Shown: piece by piece, positions 32,773 through 41,849 of the stretch
Layout of the letters: the number at the start of each line of letters is the position of its first letter
How positions within the stretch are numbered: position 1 is the stretch's first letter
From: Shimia isoporae
GTDB taxonomy: Bacteria; Pseudomonadota; Alphaproteobacteria; Rhodobacterales; Rhodobacteraceae
NCBI RefSeq assembly: GCF_004346865.1
Contig: NZ_SMGR01000005.1
Location: forward strand, 124,001 to 188,000
Direction: 5' to 3'
DNA length: 64,000 nucleotides
Program-made: the position numbers and the translations under genes
The notes under the pieces: generated by a model
What the model was told of the DNA's origin: nothing
Databases searched by the model: none
Seen by the model: the letters and a program-made list of their open reading frames with translations, nothing else

Positions 32773-34113
32773 TCATGACATCAAGTTTCGAGCAAGTTCG
32801 TTCTGCCGTTCGATCACCCGTGGCAAGTCTATGGTTGTCACGTTGCCGTCACGAACCACCTGCCGCCCCTCAACAAAGACATGCTTTGCCGTCATCGGAC
32901 CAGCCAAAAGAAGCGCCGCCGGATCCCAACTTCCTGCAGCCTCGATTCCCGAGACATCCCAAATAGCGATATCGGCCCGCTTTCCGACGGCAATCTGCCC
33001 ACAATCGTTGCGACCAAGCACCTCGGCGCCGCCGCGCGTAGCGATTTCCAGTGCCTCACGAGCACTCATAGCGTCGGCGCCCCGCGACACTCTTTGCAGC
33101 AACATGGTCTGACGCGCCTCCAGTACAAGATTGCCGGCATCGTTGCTTGCAGACCCATCCACGCCCAAGCCAACAGGAACACCCGCATCGCGCATATCCC
33201 GCACCGGTGCTATTCCGCTACCGAGCCGACAATTGGAGCATGGACAATGCGCAACCCCGGTTCTACTGCGCGCAAACAAGTCGATCTCTTGTCCATCAAG
33301 TTTGACGCAGTGTGCGTGCCACACGTCTTCACCCGTCCAGCCAAGCTCTTCCGCATATTGTCCAGGCCGGCATCCAAATTTCTCGAGCGAATAGGCGATG
33401 TCTTCGTCATTTTCCGCCAGATGCGTGTGCATCATTACGCGCTTATCCCGGGCAAGTACCGCTGAATCCCGCATCAAATCTCTGCTCACCGAAAACGGTG
33501 AACAAGGCGCGACCCCAACACGTACCATCGCCCCATCTGATGCGTCGTGATAGGTGTCAATAAGCCGGATCGTGTCGTCCAGAATGTCCTTCTCACGCTC
33601 TACAAGCATATCCGGCGGCAGCCCGCCGTCGCTTTCGCCAATGCTCATGGCGCCACGGGTTGGGTGGAACCTCATTCCCACCGCTTTGGCAGCGTCGATC
33701 GTATCGTCCAGGCGGGCGCCGTTCGGAAAAAGATACAGATGGTCGGAGGTCAGCGTGCACCCCGTCATCGCAAGTTCCGCCAAACCAATTTGCGCAGATA
33801 CGTTCATCTCCTCAGGACCAAATCGCGCCCAGATGGGATAGAGCGTTTTCAGCCAGCCAAACAACAAGGCATCCTGCCCCCCCGGAACGGCCCGAGTCAG
33901 AGTTTGGTACAGGTGATGATGCGTGTTCACCAAACCCGGCGTTACAACACAGCCATCGGCCCGAACCAATTCGCCATCGCTGCGAAGCCCTTTGCCGATC
34001 TCGGCCACTTGACCATCTCGCAAACGTATATCTGCATCGCACAACTCGGTACGGTCATCATCCATGGTCAAAACGACTTGCGCGGATTTTATCAAAATTT
34101 CAGATGCTTGCAT
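32773..34113 (-). CDS. 8-oxoguanine deaminase-like amidohydrolase
   Basis: ATG 34113 (446 residues, start MQASEILIKSAQVV) follows a GGGAG site; the frame extends to 34188 without support. Motifs of the amidohydrolase superfamily are in order: TPGLVNTHHHLYQTL, VAPCSPFSVS, MHTHLAENDED, WHAHCVKL and GVDGSASNDAGN (metal His and Asp). Length and these segments match the atzA/trzA-type 8-oxoguanine deaminases, which convert 8-oxoguanine to urate; chlorohydrolase or guanine deaminase function is the main alternative. No purine-catabolic neighbours. Confidence 0.75.
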   Translation of the reverse strand: MQASEILIKSAQVVLTMDDDRTELCDADIRLRDGQVAEIGKGLRSDGELVRADGCVVTPGLVNTHHHLYQTLTRAVPGGQDALLFGWLKTLYPIWARFGPEEMNVSAQIGLAELAMTGCTLTSDHLYLFPNGARLDDTIDAAKAVGMRFHPTRGAMSIGESDGGLPPDMLVEREKDILDDTIRLIDTYHDASDGAMVRVGVAPCSPFSVSRDLMRDSAVLARDKRVMMHTHLAENDEDIAYSLEKFGCRPGQYAEELGWTGEDVWHAHCVKLDGQEIDLFARSRTGVAHCPCSNCRLGSGIAPVRDMRDAGVPVGLGVDGSASNDAGNLVLEARQTMLLQRVSRGADAMSAREALEIATRGGAEVLGRNDCGQIAVGKRADIAIWDVSGIEAAGSWDPAALLLAGPMTAKHVFVEGRQVVRDGNVTTIDLPRVIERQNELARNLMS

Positions 34114-34219
34114 CACGCCACACTCCCTCTGCCCGTTTCGGTGAAGTGTGTTTGCGCCGACAGAAGACGGGTAAAGGACTCGGCACAAAACGTAGCCTAA
34201 ACCCCCTAATGCGTGCGCA

Positions 34220-35014
34220 TCAAGACTTGCTCAGAATTTCCAAGGCCAATGCATGAATCTCTGCATTCGCCGCAGCCAAAACCCGGCCACCGTCGTGCGC
34301 TGGCCCACCCTGCCAATCGGTCACGATCCCGCCCGCGGCCTCAATAACGGCAATTGGTGCCTGAATGTCGTATGCGTTAAGGCCCGCTTCAACAACCAGA
34401 TCAATTTGACCTGCCGCCAAGAGTGCATAGGCGTAGCAATCCATCCCATACCGCGTCAGTTTGCAGCGCTTCGCGATGGCTTCAAACCCTTCTCGTTCCT
34501 CAGCAGTTCCGACTTCCGGAAATGTTGTAAAAATGATCGCGTCCGCCAAAGAATCTGTGCTCTTGGTCCCGAGAGAGCGCAGACCAAGCGGACCATGTGC
34601 TTCGGCAACACCGAAACCGCCAACAAATCGTTCTCCGATAAAAGGTTGGTCAACAATACCTAGCCGCGGGCCTGCTTCATCAGACAAAGCAATCAACACA
34701 CCCCATGTCGGCGTGCCGCTAATAAAGGCGCGAGTGCCATCGATCGGGTCCAACACCCATGTCCAACCGCTCTCGCCTTCGGACTTCCCAAATTCCTCGC
34801 CGAATATCCCGTCCCGCGGGCGTCTCTTTGATAGGACTTCGCGCATCGCCTCTTCAGCCGCACGATCAGCCACCGTAACCGGATCAAAGTCGTTTTCCAG
34901 TTTGTTTTCAGCAGTGAGTGACGCCGAACGAAAATGAGGAAGGATCGCTTTTCGCGCCGCATCGGCCATTTCATTGGCCACTGCGATAACTTCGCTACGT
35001 TCATTCTGGTCCAC
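34220..35014 (-). CDS. hisN: Histidinol-phosphatase HisN, inositol monophosphatase family
   Basis: The 264-residue protein has the IMPase metal motifs: GEEFGKSEGESGW (Glu), WVLDPIDGTRAFISG (D-P-I-D-G-T) and AYDIQAPIAVIEAAGG (W/Y-D-x-A-P). The length and the PIDGTRAFISGTPTWG wording resemble the HisN subgroup that makes histidinol in Actinobacteria and Alphaproteobacteria. Other subgroup activities (inositol-1-phosphatase, CysQ) are possible but less like this sequence. No his genes adjoin it. Confidence 0.82.
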   Translation of the reverse strand: MDQNERSEVIAVANEMADAARKAILPHFRSASLTAENKLENDFDPVTVADRAAEEAMREVLSKRRPRDGIFGEEFGKSEGESGWTWVLDPIDGTRAFISGTPTWGVLIALSDEAGPRLGIVDQPFIGERFVGGFGVAEAHGPLGLRSLGTKSTDSLADAIIFTTFPEVGTAEEREGFEAIAKRCKLTRYGMDCYAYALLAAGQIDLVVEAGLNAYDIQAPIAVIEAAGGIVTDWQGGPAHDGGRVLAAANAEIHALALEILSKS

Positions 35015-35089
35015 AGGTCTTCCTCCGCCGTGAATGCTTCCCTTTCGGGCTAAGCCACGGCGGCGAAAGACTCAAGAACGATCAGTGGC

Positions 35090-35455
35090 TCAAGCAACGT
35101 CGCTCAAGACACGCGCCAGTTCGAACAGGCGGCGTCTCTGATTTTCCGGGATCGCATAGTAGCTGCGGATAAGATCGAGTGCTTCCTTATCCCCCATCAG
35201 GTCGGCTGGAACTTTGTTCGCCAAGTCCCCTTCTTCGGCCTCAAGACCTTCGAAGAAGAAACTGACCGGTACATCAAGTGCGTCGGCGATATCCCAAAGG
35301 CGAGAGGCACTTACCCGGTTCGCGCCAGTTTCATACTTCTGAATTTGCTGGAATTTGATCCCAACCTGTTCTGCAAGCTGCTGCTGGGTCATCCCCGTCA
35401 GCCAACGTCGCTGGCGTATCTTTTTGCCAACATGTACGTCCACTGGGTGCGTCAT
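35090..35455 (-). CDS. XRE-family HTH transcriptional regulator
   Basis: The 121-residue protein has an N-terminal Cro/C1-type HTH (about 8-70): KKIRQRRWLTGMTQQQLAEQ, with GIKFQQIQKYETGANRVSAS as the recognition region, and a helical C-terminal tail (about 85-121). This architecture is frequent in Alphaproteobacteria, usually as a single copy regulator outside phages. A ligand domain is absent. Its upstream region is the 313-bp gap to the quinone oxidoreductase gene. Confidence 0.88.
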   Translation of the reverse strand: MTHPVDVHVGKKIRQRRWLTGMTQQQLAEQVGIKFQQIQKYETGANRVSASRLWDIADALDVPVSFFFEGLEAEEGDLANKVPADLMGDKEALDLIRSYYAIPENQRRRLFELARVLSDVA

Positions 35456-35768
35456 CTCGCGTCTCCTTCGTAATCACACGGACACAGTCCATACGCGTGT
35501 CGCCGCCCCAAAGGGCGCCACACAGTTACCTTTAAGAATTCATCGCGCATCCCTTTCGCGATACGTAAGCTTAACAGTTTTGGCCTTGTAATCAAGGGTC
35601 ATGATACAAGCCGTCCGTTAATCAACTGCCAATATTCACAATCCTAAATTGAGAATATTTGCAGTTACGGTGGTGACGTCGTGTCGCGTTCAGCGTGTTC
35701 TGCCGCTTCCGCCTTTGACAGGTGCGCGTTTGGTTGTCTAATCGGGACAACCAACAGGAGAACCCCAT
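35456..35768. other. 313-bp gap with two candidate inverted repeats and a promoter-like site
   Basis: No ORF of coding character is seen. AATATTC (35631-35637) and GAATATT (35653-35659) are inverted, 15 bp apart. A TTGACA at 35715-35720 and TAATCG at 35739 could be -35/-10 elements for the quinone oxidoreductase. GGTTGTC and GACAACC (35732-35752) are a separate palindrome. Confidence 0.4.
35732..35752. promoter_or_regulatory. Candidate operator palindrome
   Basis: GGTTGTC (35732-35738) and GACAACC (35746-35752) are 7-bp inverted arms with a 7-bp spacer, overlapping the candidate -10 and lying 17 bp before the ATG of the quinone oxidoreductase gene. The geometry suits a dimeric repressor. Confidence 0.4.
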
Positions 35769-36731
35769 ATGCGCGCATTTCAAGTCACGTCCCACGAGTC
35801 ACCGCCAACCATTCAGGAGATCCCCACGCCCGAACCTGCAAAGGGTCAGATCCTGGTAAGAATTCGGGCCTGCGCGCTGAACTTTGGCGACCTGCTGATG
35901 ATGAAAGGGACCTATCAGGCAACGCCACCACTTCCGTTCATTCTCGGCATGGAAGTCGCAGGCGAAGTCGCTGCACTCGGCCCAGACACAAAGGGCCCAG
36001 CAGTGGGCTCCAAGGTTCTCGTCTTCGGCGGTCAGGGCGGTCTGGCCGAATACGGATGTTATCCGGCGGAAAGCGCAGTGCCACTTCCCGAAAGCATGTC
36101 ATTTGAAGAAGCTGCAGCCTTCCCCGTTGCCTATGGGACAAGCCATGTAGCCCTCGACTACCGGGCCCGCCTCAAGGAAGGTGAAAACCTTCTTGTCCTA
36201 GGCGCGGCCGGCGGGGTCGGACTGACCGCAGTGGAAATCGGCAAACTGATGGGCGCCAATGTAATTGCCTGCGCACGCGGCGGCGAGAAACTTGAAATCG
36301 CCAAAAAGATGGGCGCTGACCACCTGATCGACGCCGGCTCAGAGGATATTCGCGACGCAGTAAAGGCACTTGGCGGTGCGGATGTGGTCTACGATCCTGT
36401 CGGCGGGGAGCAATTCAAGGCGGCGTTCCGTGCCTGCCGCCCCGAAGCGCGCCTCTTGCCGATCGGCTTTGCCTCGGGCGACATCCCATCAATTCCAGCC
36501 AATCACCTGCTGGTAAAAAACCTCACGGTTATGGGCCTTTACTGGGGCGGCTATATGGCTTTCAAACCGCAAGTCATTCTCAACTCCATGCGCACGCTTT
36601 TCGGCTGGCATGCCGAGGGCAAGATCAAGCCGCACATCAGTCATGTCTTGCCACTGGAGCAGGCAGCGGACGCTTACGAGCTAATGCGCTCCCGCAAATC
36701 CACTGGCAAAGTCGTCGTAAAGGTCGACTGA
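35769..36731 (+). CDS. NADPH:quinone oxidoreductase family protein (MDR superfamily)
   Basis: The 320-residue protein is a zinc-free medium-chain reductase. It has a GroES-like N-terminus (about 1-120: LNFGDLLMMKGTY, PFILGMEVAGEV) and a Rossmann domain with VLGAAGGVGLTAVEIGKLMG for NADPH. The structural and catalytic zinc ligands of alcohol dehydrogenases are missing. Members reduce quinones or enoyl compounds. The start at 35769 has a good AGGAGAA site. Convergent with the next LysR gene. Confidence 0.88.
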   Translation: MRAFQVTSHESPPTIQEIPTPEPAKGQILVRIRACALNFGDLLMMKGTYQATPPLPFILGMEVAGEVAALGPDTKGPAVGSKVLVFGGQGGLAEYGCYPAESAVPLPESMSFEEAAAFPVAYGTSHVALDYRARLKEGENLLVLGAAGGVGLTAVEIGKLMGANVIACARGGEKLEIAKKMGADHLIDAGSEDIRDAVKALGGADVVYDPVGGEQFKAAFRACRPEARLLPIGFASGDIPSIPANHLLVKNLTVMGLYWGGYMAFKPQVILNSMRTLFGWHAEGKIKPHISHVLPLEQAADAYELMRSRKSTGKVVVKVD

Positions 36732-36748
36732 TATCCTTGTCGTGGGCG

Positions 36749-37642
36749 TCAGCCCACGACTCCCAGCCGAACCGGATGATCAGGCCGACCACGCATCGGG
36801 TGAAATCCGGCTCTCACCAGATCTGCCAGATGCCCGATGACTTCGCCTTTCGTCGGATCAGCGCCGTACATATTGATATGCTGTTCTCCGAGTTCGGGCA
36901 AAGCGCCACCATGATCAATCACTTCCATGTGTGGTGGCTCGGTCCCTTCGATCATTGCGCCCACAGCCAAATCCGCAGAGATCGTTGCCTCAACCGTACG
37001 GTCTGACTCTGTCAAAATAGCCGATTCCCATTCAATTCCGGCGCGATCCAATGCGCCGATAGCCCGCGGCCGAAACAAGCACAAACGACCCGAAGCAAAC
37101 GGTACGGGCCGACGACGCCAACTCGCACCACCCGGCGCGCCAACCCATGCAAGAGGCAACTTGCAAAGCAGTTCGGCGCTTTCCGGACTTTCAGCCTCCG
37201 TCGTCAGAATAAGGTCCATCTCCCCCTTCTGGAATTGTTGCTTCAACTCCATCGTGAACGAAGAGTGCAGTACAACTTTCACGCGCGGATAGGCGGCATT
37301 GAACTGCTGCAGCACACGCGGAATAGCCGGATATACAATATCGTGTGGCACACCCAGAGAGATCGTACCTTCGAACTCTTCGTGCGTCAGCCGTCGGATC
37401 ACTTCGTCGTTCAGCGTGACCATCCGTCTCGCATAGCCCAGCATCTGCTCGCCTTCCGGTGTCAAGGCGATGCCTCGCCCGGATCGGTCCAGCAAATCCA
37501 CACCAATCAGTTCCTCTAGGCGTTTGAGCTGCATACTTACAGCAGACTGCGTCAAATGAAGAAAACCGGCTGCTTTTGTCACCCCGCCAAGGTCGGCAAC
37601 CGCAACAAAGCTCCTGAGCGTTGTGACATCCAAATTCCTCAT
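36749..37642 (-). CDS. LysR family transcriptional regulator
   Basis: The 297-residue protein has an HTH at about 3-62 (LRSFVAVADLGGVTKAAGFL then LTQSAVSMQLKRLEELIG) and a substrate-binding domain (about 90-290). It is divergent from the DUF1127 gene (123 bp), its probable target or simply a neighbour. Sequence does not reveal the effector. Confidence 0.9.
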   Translation of the reverse strand: MRNLDVTTLRSFVAVADLGGVTKAAGFLHLTQSAVSMQLKRLEELIGVDLLDRSGRGIALTPEGEQMLGYARRMVTLNDEVIRRLTHEEFEGTISLGVPHDIVYPAIPRVLQQFNAAYPRVKVVLHSSFTMELKQQFQKGEMDLILTTEAESPESAELLCKLPLAWVGAPGGASWRRRPVPFASGRLCLFRPRAIGALDRAGIEWESAILTESDRTVEATISADLAVGAMIEGTEPPHMEVIDHGGALPELGEQHINMYGADPTKGEVIGHLADLVRAGFHPMRGRPDHPVRLGVVG

Positions 37643-37765
37643 ACATCAATCTCCGTGATGAAAGCCGTCAATAACATTCGTTTAACAAATAGATCATATA
37701 CTGCCATATACATCAAGCAACTTGATGCAATCTCGACAATCAATCACTTTTCGAAAGGAGCAGAC

Positions 37766-37975
37766 ATGACCACCTACAGTATTGCAGAACGCAAGCCCGC
37801 CCTCCGCAACAAAGGTATTTCCCAAGTTTTTAACTGGCTGCTTCTGGCCCGCCAGCGCAGACAACTTGCTACGCTCGACGACCACGCCCTCGAAGACATG
37901 GGTCTTACGCAGGCAGATGTCGCGCGCGAGTCCAAACGAGCGGCATGGGATGTACCTGCACATTGGCAGGGATGA
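37766..37975 (+). CDS. DUF1127 small protein
   Basis: ATG 37766 follows AAAGGAG by 7 bp and gives 69 residues. The domain at about 22-62 (FNWLLLARQRRQLATLDDHALEDMGLTQADV) is typical of DUF1127, with a basic helix, LDDHxLxDMGL and a following Arg/Lys-rich stretch. Such proteins in Alphaproteobacteria bind RNA or influence phosphate and small-RNA regulation; the specific role of this one is unknown. The frame continues upstream to 37556 without support. Confidence 0.9.
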   Translation: MTTYSIAERKPALRNKGISQVFNWLLLARQRRQLATLDDHALEDMGLTQADVARESKRAAWDVPAHWQG

Positions 37976-38121
37976 CCACCTGCTGGCGTTAACTTTTCAA
38001 GCCGGATTTCGCCGTCAATTGTGCGGGAAATCCTTGAAATCGCCGCAATCCTAACCGATATTTCCTTTGACGGCCGCTGGGGTAACCTGGCGGCCAAGCA
38101 GATTTAGTATCGGAGGCTTAA

Positions 38122-38898
38122 ATGGCTGAATTTGACACAATCCGGAGCGCCGCAGGCACGCGTGCCGCCCAGATTGACGAGGGTCTTCGCGCCCACATGA
38201 ACAAGGTCTACGGAACGATGTCCGTAGGTATGCTGATCACCTTTGCTGCGGCATGGGCGATTTCCAACCTGGCCGTGACCTCTGACCCGTCTGCGGCTGT
38301 CGCACAGATGAGCGCGGACAAGTACCTGACTTCCTTTGGCTACGCGATCTATGGATCTCCGCTGAAGTGGGTTGTCATGTTTGCACCGCTGTTGTTCGTT
38401 TTCGGGTTCAGCGCCGCAATCAACCGACTGTCCGCTGCGACTGCGCAGACCGTGTTTTACGTGTTCGCCGCGGTGATGGGCCTGTCAATCAGCTCCATCT
38501 TCCTTGTGTTCACGGGCGAGTCCATTGTTCAAGTGTTCCTGATTACAGCGATCGCCTTTGCCGGCCTCTCGCTCTACGGGTACACGACCAAGCGTGATCT
38601 AGGCCCTCTCGGCACATTCCTGATCATGGGCGTTATCGGACTTATAGTGGCGTCGATCGTAAACATCTTCGTTGCCTCTTCGGCAATGAGCTTCGCGATC
38701 TCGGCCCTCGGTGTACTGATCTTCGCAGGCCTGACCGCTTACGACACGCAGAACATCAAGAACACCTACTTGGCGCACGCGCACAGCGGCGACACCGAAT
38801 GGCTGGGCAAAGCAGCAATCATGGGTGCATTGAATCTCTACTTGGATTTCATCAACCTGTTCATGTTCCTGCTGCAGTTCCTCGGCAACCGCGAGTAA
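38122..38898 (+). CDS. Bax inhibitor-1 (BI-1/YccA) family membrane protein
   Basis: The 258-residue protein has seven transmembrane spans and a cytosolic N-terminus (about 1-35). The family signature is in the sixth and seventh spans: GLTAYDTQNIKNTYLAHA and ALNLYLDFINLFMFLLQFLG. Bacterial members modulate FtsH activity or act as calcium-leak channels. A hairpin terminator follows 22 bp after the stop, so the gene is a single transcription unit. Confidence 0.93.
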   Translation: MAEFDTIRSAAGTRAAQIDEGLRAHMNKVYGTMSVGMLITFAAAWAISNLAVTSDPSAAVAQMSADKYLTSFGYAIYGSPLKWVVMFAPLLFVFGFSAAINRLSAATAQTVFYVFAAVMGLSISSIFLVFTGESIVQVFLITAIAFAGLSLYGYTTKRDLGPLGTFLIMGVIGLIVASIVNIFVASSAMSFAISALGVLIFAGLTAYDTQNIKNTYLAHAHSGDTEWLGKAAIMGALNLYLDFINLFMFLLQFLGNRE

Positions 38899-38919
38899 CG
38901 GTTCCCAAATCCTTTATGA

Positions 38920-38950
38920 AAAGGGCCGGTCATAACGACCGGCCCTTTTT
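38920..38950 (+). terminator. Rho-independent terminator after BI-1 gene
   Basis: AAAGGGCCGGTC and GACCGGCCCTTT (12-bp stem, ATAAC loop) are followed by TT and CATTTTTT. Confidence 0.88.
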
Positions 38951-39008
38951 CATTTTTTCAGGGCATGAATATGTTACGTTCTGATCAGGCAAGTTTGGAG
39001 TAAACTGA

Positions 39009-39395
39009 ATGAAATCCGTTGTTGTCGCTCTCTCCATTTTATTCGTGGCGGCCGAAGCACACGCTGCGCCCAAAGCCGCCAAGGGGACGGCTCACCTATG
39101 CACCGGTTTTGAGGAAACTCTCGAGGGAGTGTGGGTGGACGAAAACAACCAACCGGCTCTCAGATTTCGCTTCGGGTCCAATCGCAATGGCACAGGCTGC
39201 TATGCTTGGCTGAATGCCAATCCAAAGTGGAACATAGAAGCACCAGGCGCCTTGATCCTAGATCGGGTCCGCTGGCGTGGAGGCCTTCGCCAATTCAAGG
39301 CGGGTGTCGCTGAACTGGTGTTCGACACCACGTCTGGCGGCGCACGCCTCGTGAACCTGGAAGGCGACGAGGCGCGCGGGCTGATCGATCAATAA
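39009..39395 (+). CDS. Small exported protein, unknown function
   Basis: The 128-residue protein has a signal peptide (MKSVVVALSILFVAAEAHA, cleavage after AHA) and a beta-rich mature part with two cysteines (about 31 and 64) and several Trp/Gly residues. It resembles no family I can name. Its stop and the convergent GNAT gene are 7 bp apart. A periplasmic location is inferred. Confidence 0.65.
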   Translation: MKSVVVALSILFVAAEAHAAPKAAKGTAHLCTGFEETLEGVWVDENNQPALRFRFGSNRNGTGCYAWLNANPKWNIEAPGALILDRVRWRGGLRQFKAGVAELVFDTTSGGARLVNLEGDEARGLIDQ

Positions 39396-39402
39396 TCCGC
39401 AA

Positions 39403-39915
39403 TCACGTCAGCGCCATTTGCATCTGCACCGCTGGAAAATGCACGCCTGGGGCCAGAGTAAGCTCAACTTCACCCTGCTCCGCGAATCCCATCGCGCGAT
39501 AGAACGCCCGCGCGGTATGGGTACTCATACAGCTCAACCGGCTCATGCCGTGCGCCTCCGCCGAGGCCAGAGTTACATTGATCAAGGCCTTTGCAACTCC
39601 CCTACGCAACCAGTCCGCGCGAGTTGCAACATGACGCACATGACCTTGTCGAGCCTCTCCGACGCCACGCACCGGACTAAAGTCAGTCCAGCCGCCCGCG
39701 CCTACCACGTCGTCTGTCTCCGCACATTCAGCAATGAAATAGGTACCACTGGTTAGCAGGGCGTCCTGAGCCGTGGTGATAATTGGCAAAGCGGCATCCA
39801 GAACCGCTCCATCATAGTCCTGCGGCAGCAGTTCGGGATAGGACCGCTCCAGCAATCGATCGATCGCCTCACGATCCCTCAAGTGGGCGGGTCTGATAAA
39901 AAAGGGATGTTCCAT
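39403..39915 (-). CDS. GNAT family N-acetyltransferase
   Basis: ATG 39915 follows CAGGACG; an ATG 13 codons upstream has no site. The 170-residue protein has the acetyl-CoA loop: RHVATRADWLRRGVAKALIN (about 95-114, R-x-x-G-x-A form) and FYRAMGFAEQGEVEL near the C-terminus. No substrate can be inferred. Its gene ends 7 bp before the stop of the exported protein and lies upstream of the L33 terminator. Confidence 0.85.
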   Translation of the reverse strand: MEHPFFIRPAHLRDREAIDRLLERSYPELLPQDYDGAVLDAALPIITTAQDALLTSGTYFIAECAETDDVVGAGGWTDFSPVRGVGEARQGHVRHVATRADWLRRGVAKALINVTLASAEAHGMSRLSCMSTHTARAFYRAMGFAEQGEVELTLAPGVHFPAVQMQMALT

Positions 39916-39968
39916 AATTTGCGTCCTGTTGGATTTATTTTCAGGGCGCGGCATCTCAAAAGCAAAAA

Positions 39969-39993
39969 GCCGCGCCCTAGTGTGTGGCGCGGC
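39969..39993 (-). terminator. Rho-independent terminator of rpmG
   Basis: On the minus strand GCCGCGCC, an 8-9 nt loop and GGCGCGGC are followed by TTTTTGCTTTT (39961-39968). Confidence 0.8.
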
Positions 39994-40020
39994 CTTTGCA
40001 TTGTCTCAGAAGTTTGGATC

Positions 40021-40188
40021 TTACTTGATCTTGCCTTCTTTGTACTCGACATGCTTGCGCACCACCGGGTCGTACTTACGTACGACCATCTTTTCGGTCA
40101 TTGTGCGCGCATTCTTTTTGGTCACGTAGAAATGGCCCGTGCCCGCGGTCGAGTTCAGACGGATCTTGATGGTCGTCGGCTTCGCCAT
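40021..40188 (-). CDS. rpmG: 50S ribosomal protein L33
   Basis: A 55-residue protein, [20 protein letters not shown]..., with [20 protein letters not shown] and a C-terminal KEGKIK. This is the standard length for L33 of the Proteobacterial, cysteine-free type. It lies alone with its own terminator downstream and a long non-coding stretch upstream. The gene is too short to be picked up by a 60-residue cut-off, so it is easily missed. Confidence 0.93.
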   Translation of the reverse strand: MAKPTTIKIRLNSTAGTGHFYVTKKNARTMTEKMVVRKYDPVVRKHVEYKEGKIK

Positions 40189-40383
40189 TTGTCTTCTCCT
40201 GCGCCGGGACGCACACGTCCCGTGAAATTCTCATGAAGCCTGCCTTTTACTGATGCGCTGGCCCGAGTCAATGGGATTCCCCCAATAAACTTGCGGCTTG
40301 CGAAAAATTGTGCCGAAGCGTCACATTGCGCCTGCCTGCAAAGCCGCTAGTCTCGAGTGGCTATCTCGTCAAAGGCCCGTCTC

Positions 40384-41418
40384 ATGATCTGGTTCTGGAT
40401 CGCCACCTCTGTTCCCCTTATGCTGTTAGGCCTCGCAGCCATTGCCGGCGGCTGGTGGACCTTAGCGGCCTTTCTGTACATGACGGCTTTCGTGCATTTG
40501 ATGGATAGGCTTGTTCATGGTGCCGTCGCACAGGCCAAAGAGGACGGAGAGTTTCCGAGTGGCGAACACCTTTCGATCCTGCTCGGCATGGCCCACCTTG
40601 TTCTGATTGCCTTTGCAGTTGCCGCGATATCAGGAGCAACAGGTCTAGGATGGCTTGAGACAATCCTCTGCTTTCTGGCGTTCGGTCTTTTTTTCGGACA
40701 GGTAAGCAATGCAAACGCACATGAGTTGATCCACAAGGGGTCGCGTTTTCCACGCCGGCTGGGCATGCTGGTTTATATTTCATTGCTATTTGGCCATCAC
40801 ACAAGCGCCCACACCAAAGTGCATCACGTTTGGGTGGCCACCGCCAACGATCCGAACAGCCCCAAAATGGGCGAAAGCTTTTATCGTTTTTGGCCCCGCG
40901 CCTGGATCGGTTCGTTCCGTGAAGGCTTGCGCGCGGAGACCGCTTTACGCGCCCGAAAAACCGATACTCCGCCTTTCTGGACGCACCCCTACTTTGCATA
41001 TGTTGGCGGCGCCCTGGCCTTCTTGGCGCTCAGCTTTTTTGCTTTTGGGTGGAAAGGCCTCTTCGCGTACGTTCTCGTATCAGGTTACGCACAAATGCAA
41101 TTGCTGGTTTCGGACTATGTGCAACACTATGGTCTCCAACGCGCTCGGAATGACTCCGGCAAATTCGAACCGGTGGGGCCAAAGCACAGCTGGAATGCGC
41201 CAGAATTCTACTCTTCCGCTCTGATGCTCAATGCGCCGCGCCATTCCGATCATCACGTGAACCCAACACGTGAATATCCTGCACTCCGCCTTGACGATTC
41301 GAAGATGCCTACATTGCCCCGATCTCTGCCGCTTATGGGGTCTTTGGCGCTCTGGCCGAGGATGTGGCGCCGGGTAATGGATCCGCGTGTCGCCCGCCTT
41401 CAAACTTCCGGAGATTGA
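40384..41418 (+). CDS. Alkane 1-monooxygenase (AlkB-like membrane diiron hydroxylase)
   Basis: ATG 40384 follows AAAGG at 8 bp and gives 344 residues; a GTG at 40357 is possible. Six or so transmembrane helices carry the eight-His diiron motifs: NAHELIHK, FGHHTSAHTKVHHVWVA, and APRHSDHHVNPTREYPALR, plus the signature DYVQHYGLQR. AlkB oxidises n-alkanes or similar fatty chains at the terminal carbon. No rubredoxin or rubredoxin reductase gene adjoins it, so the electron donor is encoded elsewhere. Confidence 0.87.
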   Translation: MIWFWIATSVPLMLLGLAAIAGGWWTLAAFLYMTAFVHLMDRLVHGAVAQAKEDGEFPSGEHLSILLGMAHLVLIAFAVAAISGATGLGWLETILCFLAFGLFFGQVSNANAHELIHKGSRFPRRLGMLVYISLLFGHHTSAHTKVHHVWVATANDPNSPKMGESFYRFWPRAWIGSFREGLRAETALRARKTDTPPFWTHPYFAYVGGALAFLALSFFAFGWKGLFAYVLVSGYAQMQLLVSDYVQHYGLQRARNDSGKFEPVGPKHSWNAPEFYSSALMLNAPRHSDHHVNPTREYPALRLDDSKMPTLPRSLPLMGSLALWPRMWRRVMDPRVARLQTSGD

Positions 41419-41456
41419 GACTGGATCGACTCATCGTCCGGTGGCAGCATGTTTCC

Positions 41457-41849
41457 ATGAAACGCTTTCTACTAGCTGCCATTCTGTTGGCTTCTCCTGC
41501 GTTGTCTCAATCTGCGATGACGGCATCGGAATTTGAGGCATACGTGTCGGGTAAAACGCTCTTCTTCGCGGCTGACGGCACACGATACGGCGTTGAAGAA
41601 TACCTTCCTGACCGGCGGGTGCGCTGGTCATTTATGGATGGCCAGTGCAAGGACGGTCTCTGGTACGAAGACAACGGTCACATCTGTTTCATCTACGAAG
41701 ATAACCCTTCGCCGCAATGCTGGAGCTTTTTCAAGGGGGGCGCAGGCCTCTCCGCCCGTTTTGAAAGCGAACCTGATGGTACTGTTCTCTACGAAATCGA
41801 GGCTTCCGGGGAAGAAATGGTGTGTCTCGGCCCGGAAATCGGTGTTTAG
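41457..41849 (+). CDS. Small exported protein, unknown function
   Basis: ATG 41457 gives a 130-residue protein with a signal peptide (MKRFLLAAILLASPALSQS) and four Cys in the mature part (CKDGLW, CFIYE, CWSFF, CLGPE) that could form disulfides. VRWSFMDGQCKDGLWYEDNG is its most distinctive segment and recurs in other short periplasmic proteins of this group. Its stop overlaps the convergent xseA end by 4 bp. Function unknown. Confidence 0.68.
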   Translation: MKRFLLAAILLASPALSQSAMTASEFEAYVSGKTLFFAADGTRYGVEEYLPDRRVRWSFMDGQCKDGLWYEDNGHICFIYEDNPSPQCWSFFKGGAGLSARFESEPDGTVLYEIEASGEEMVCLGPEIGV

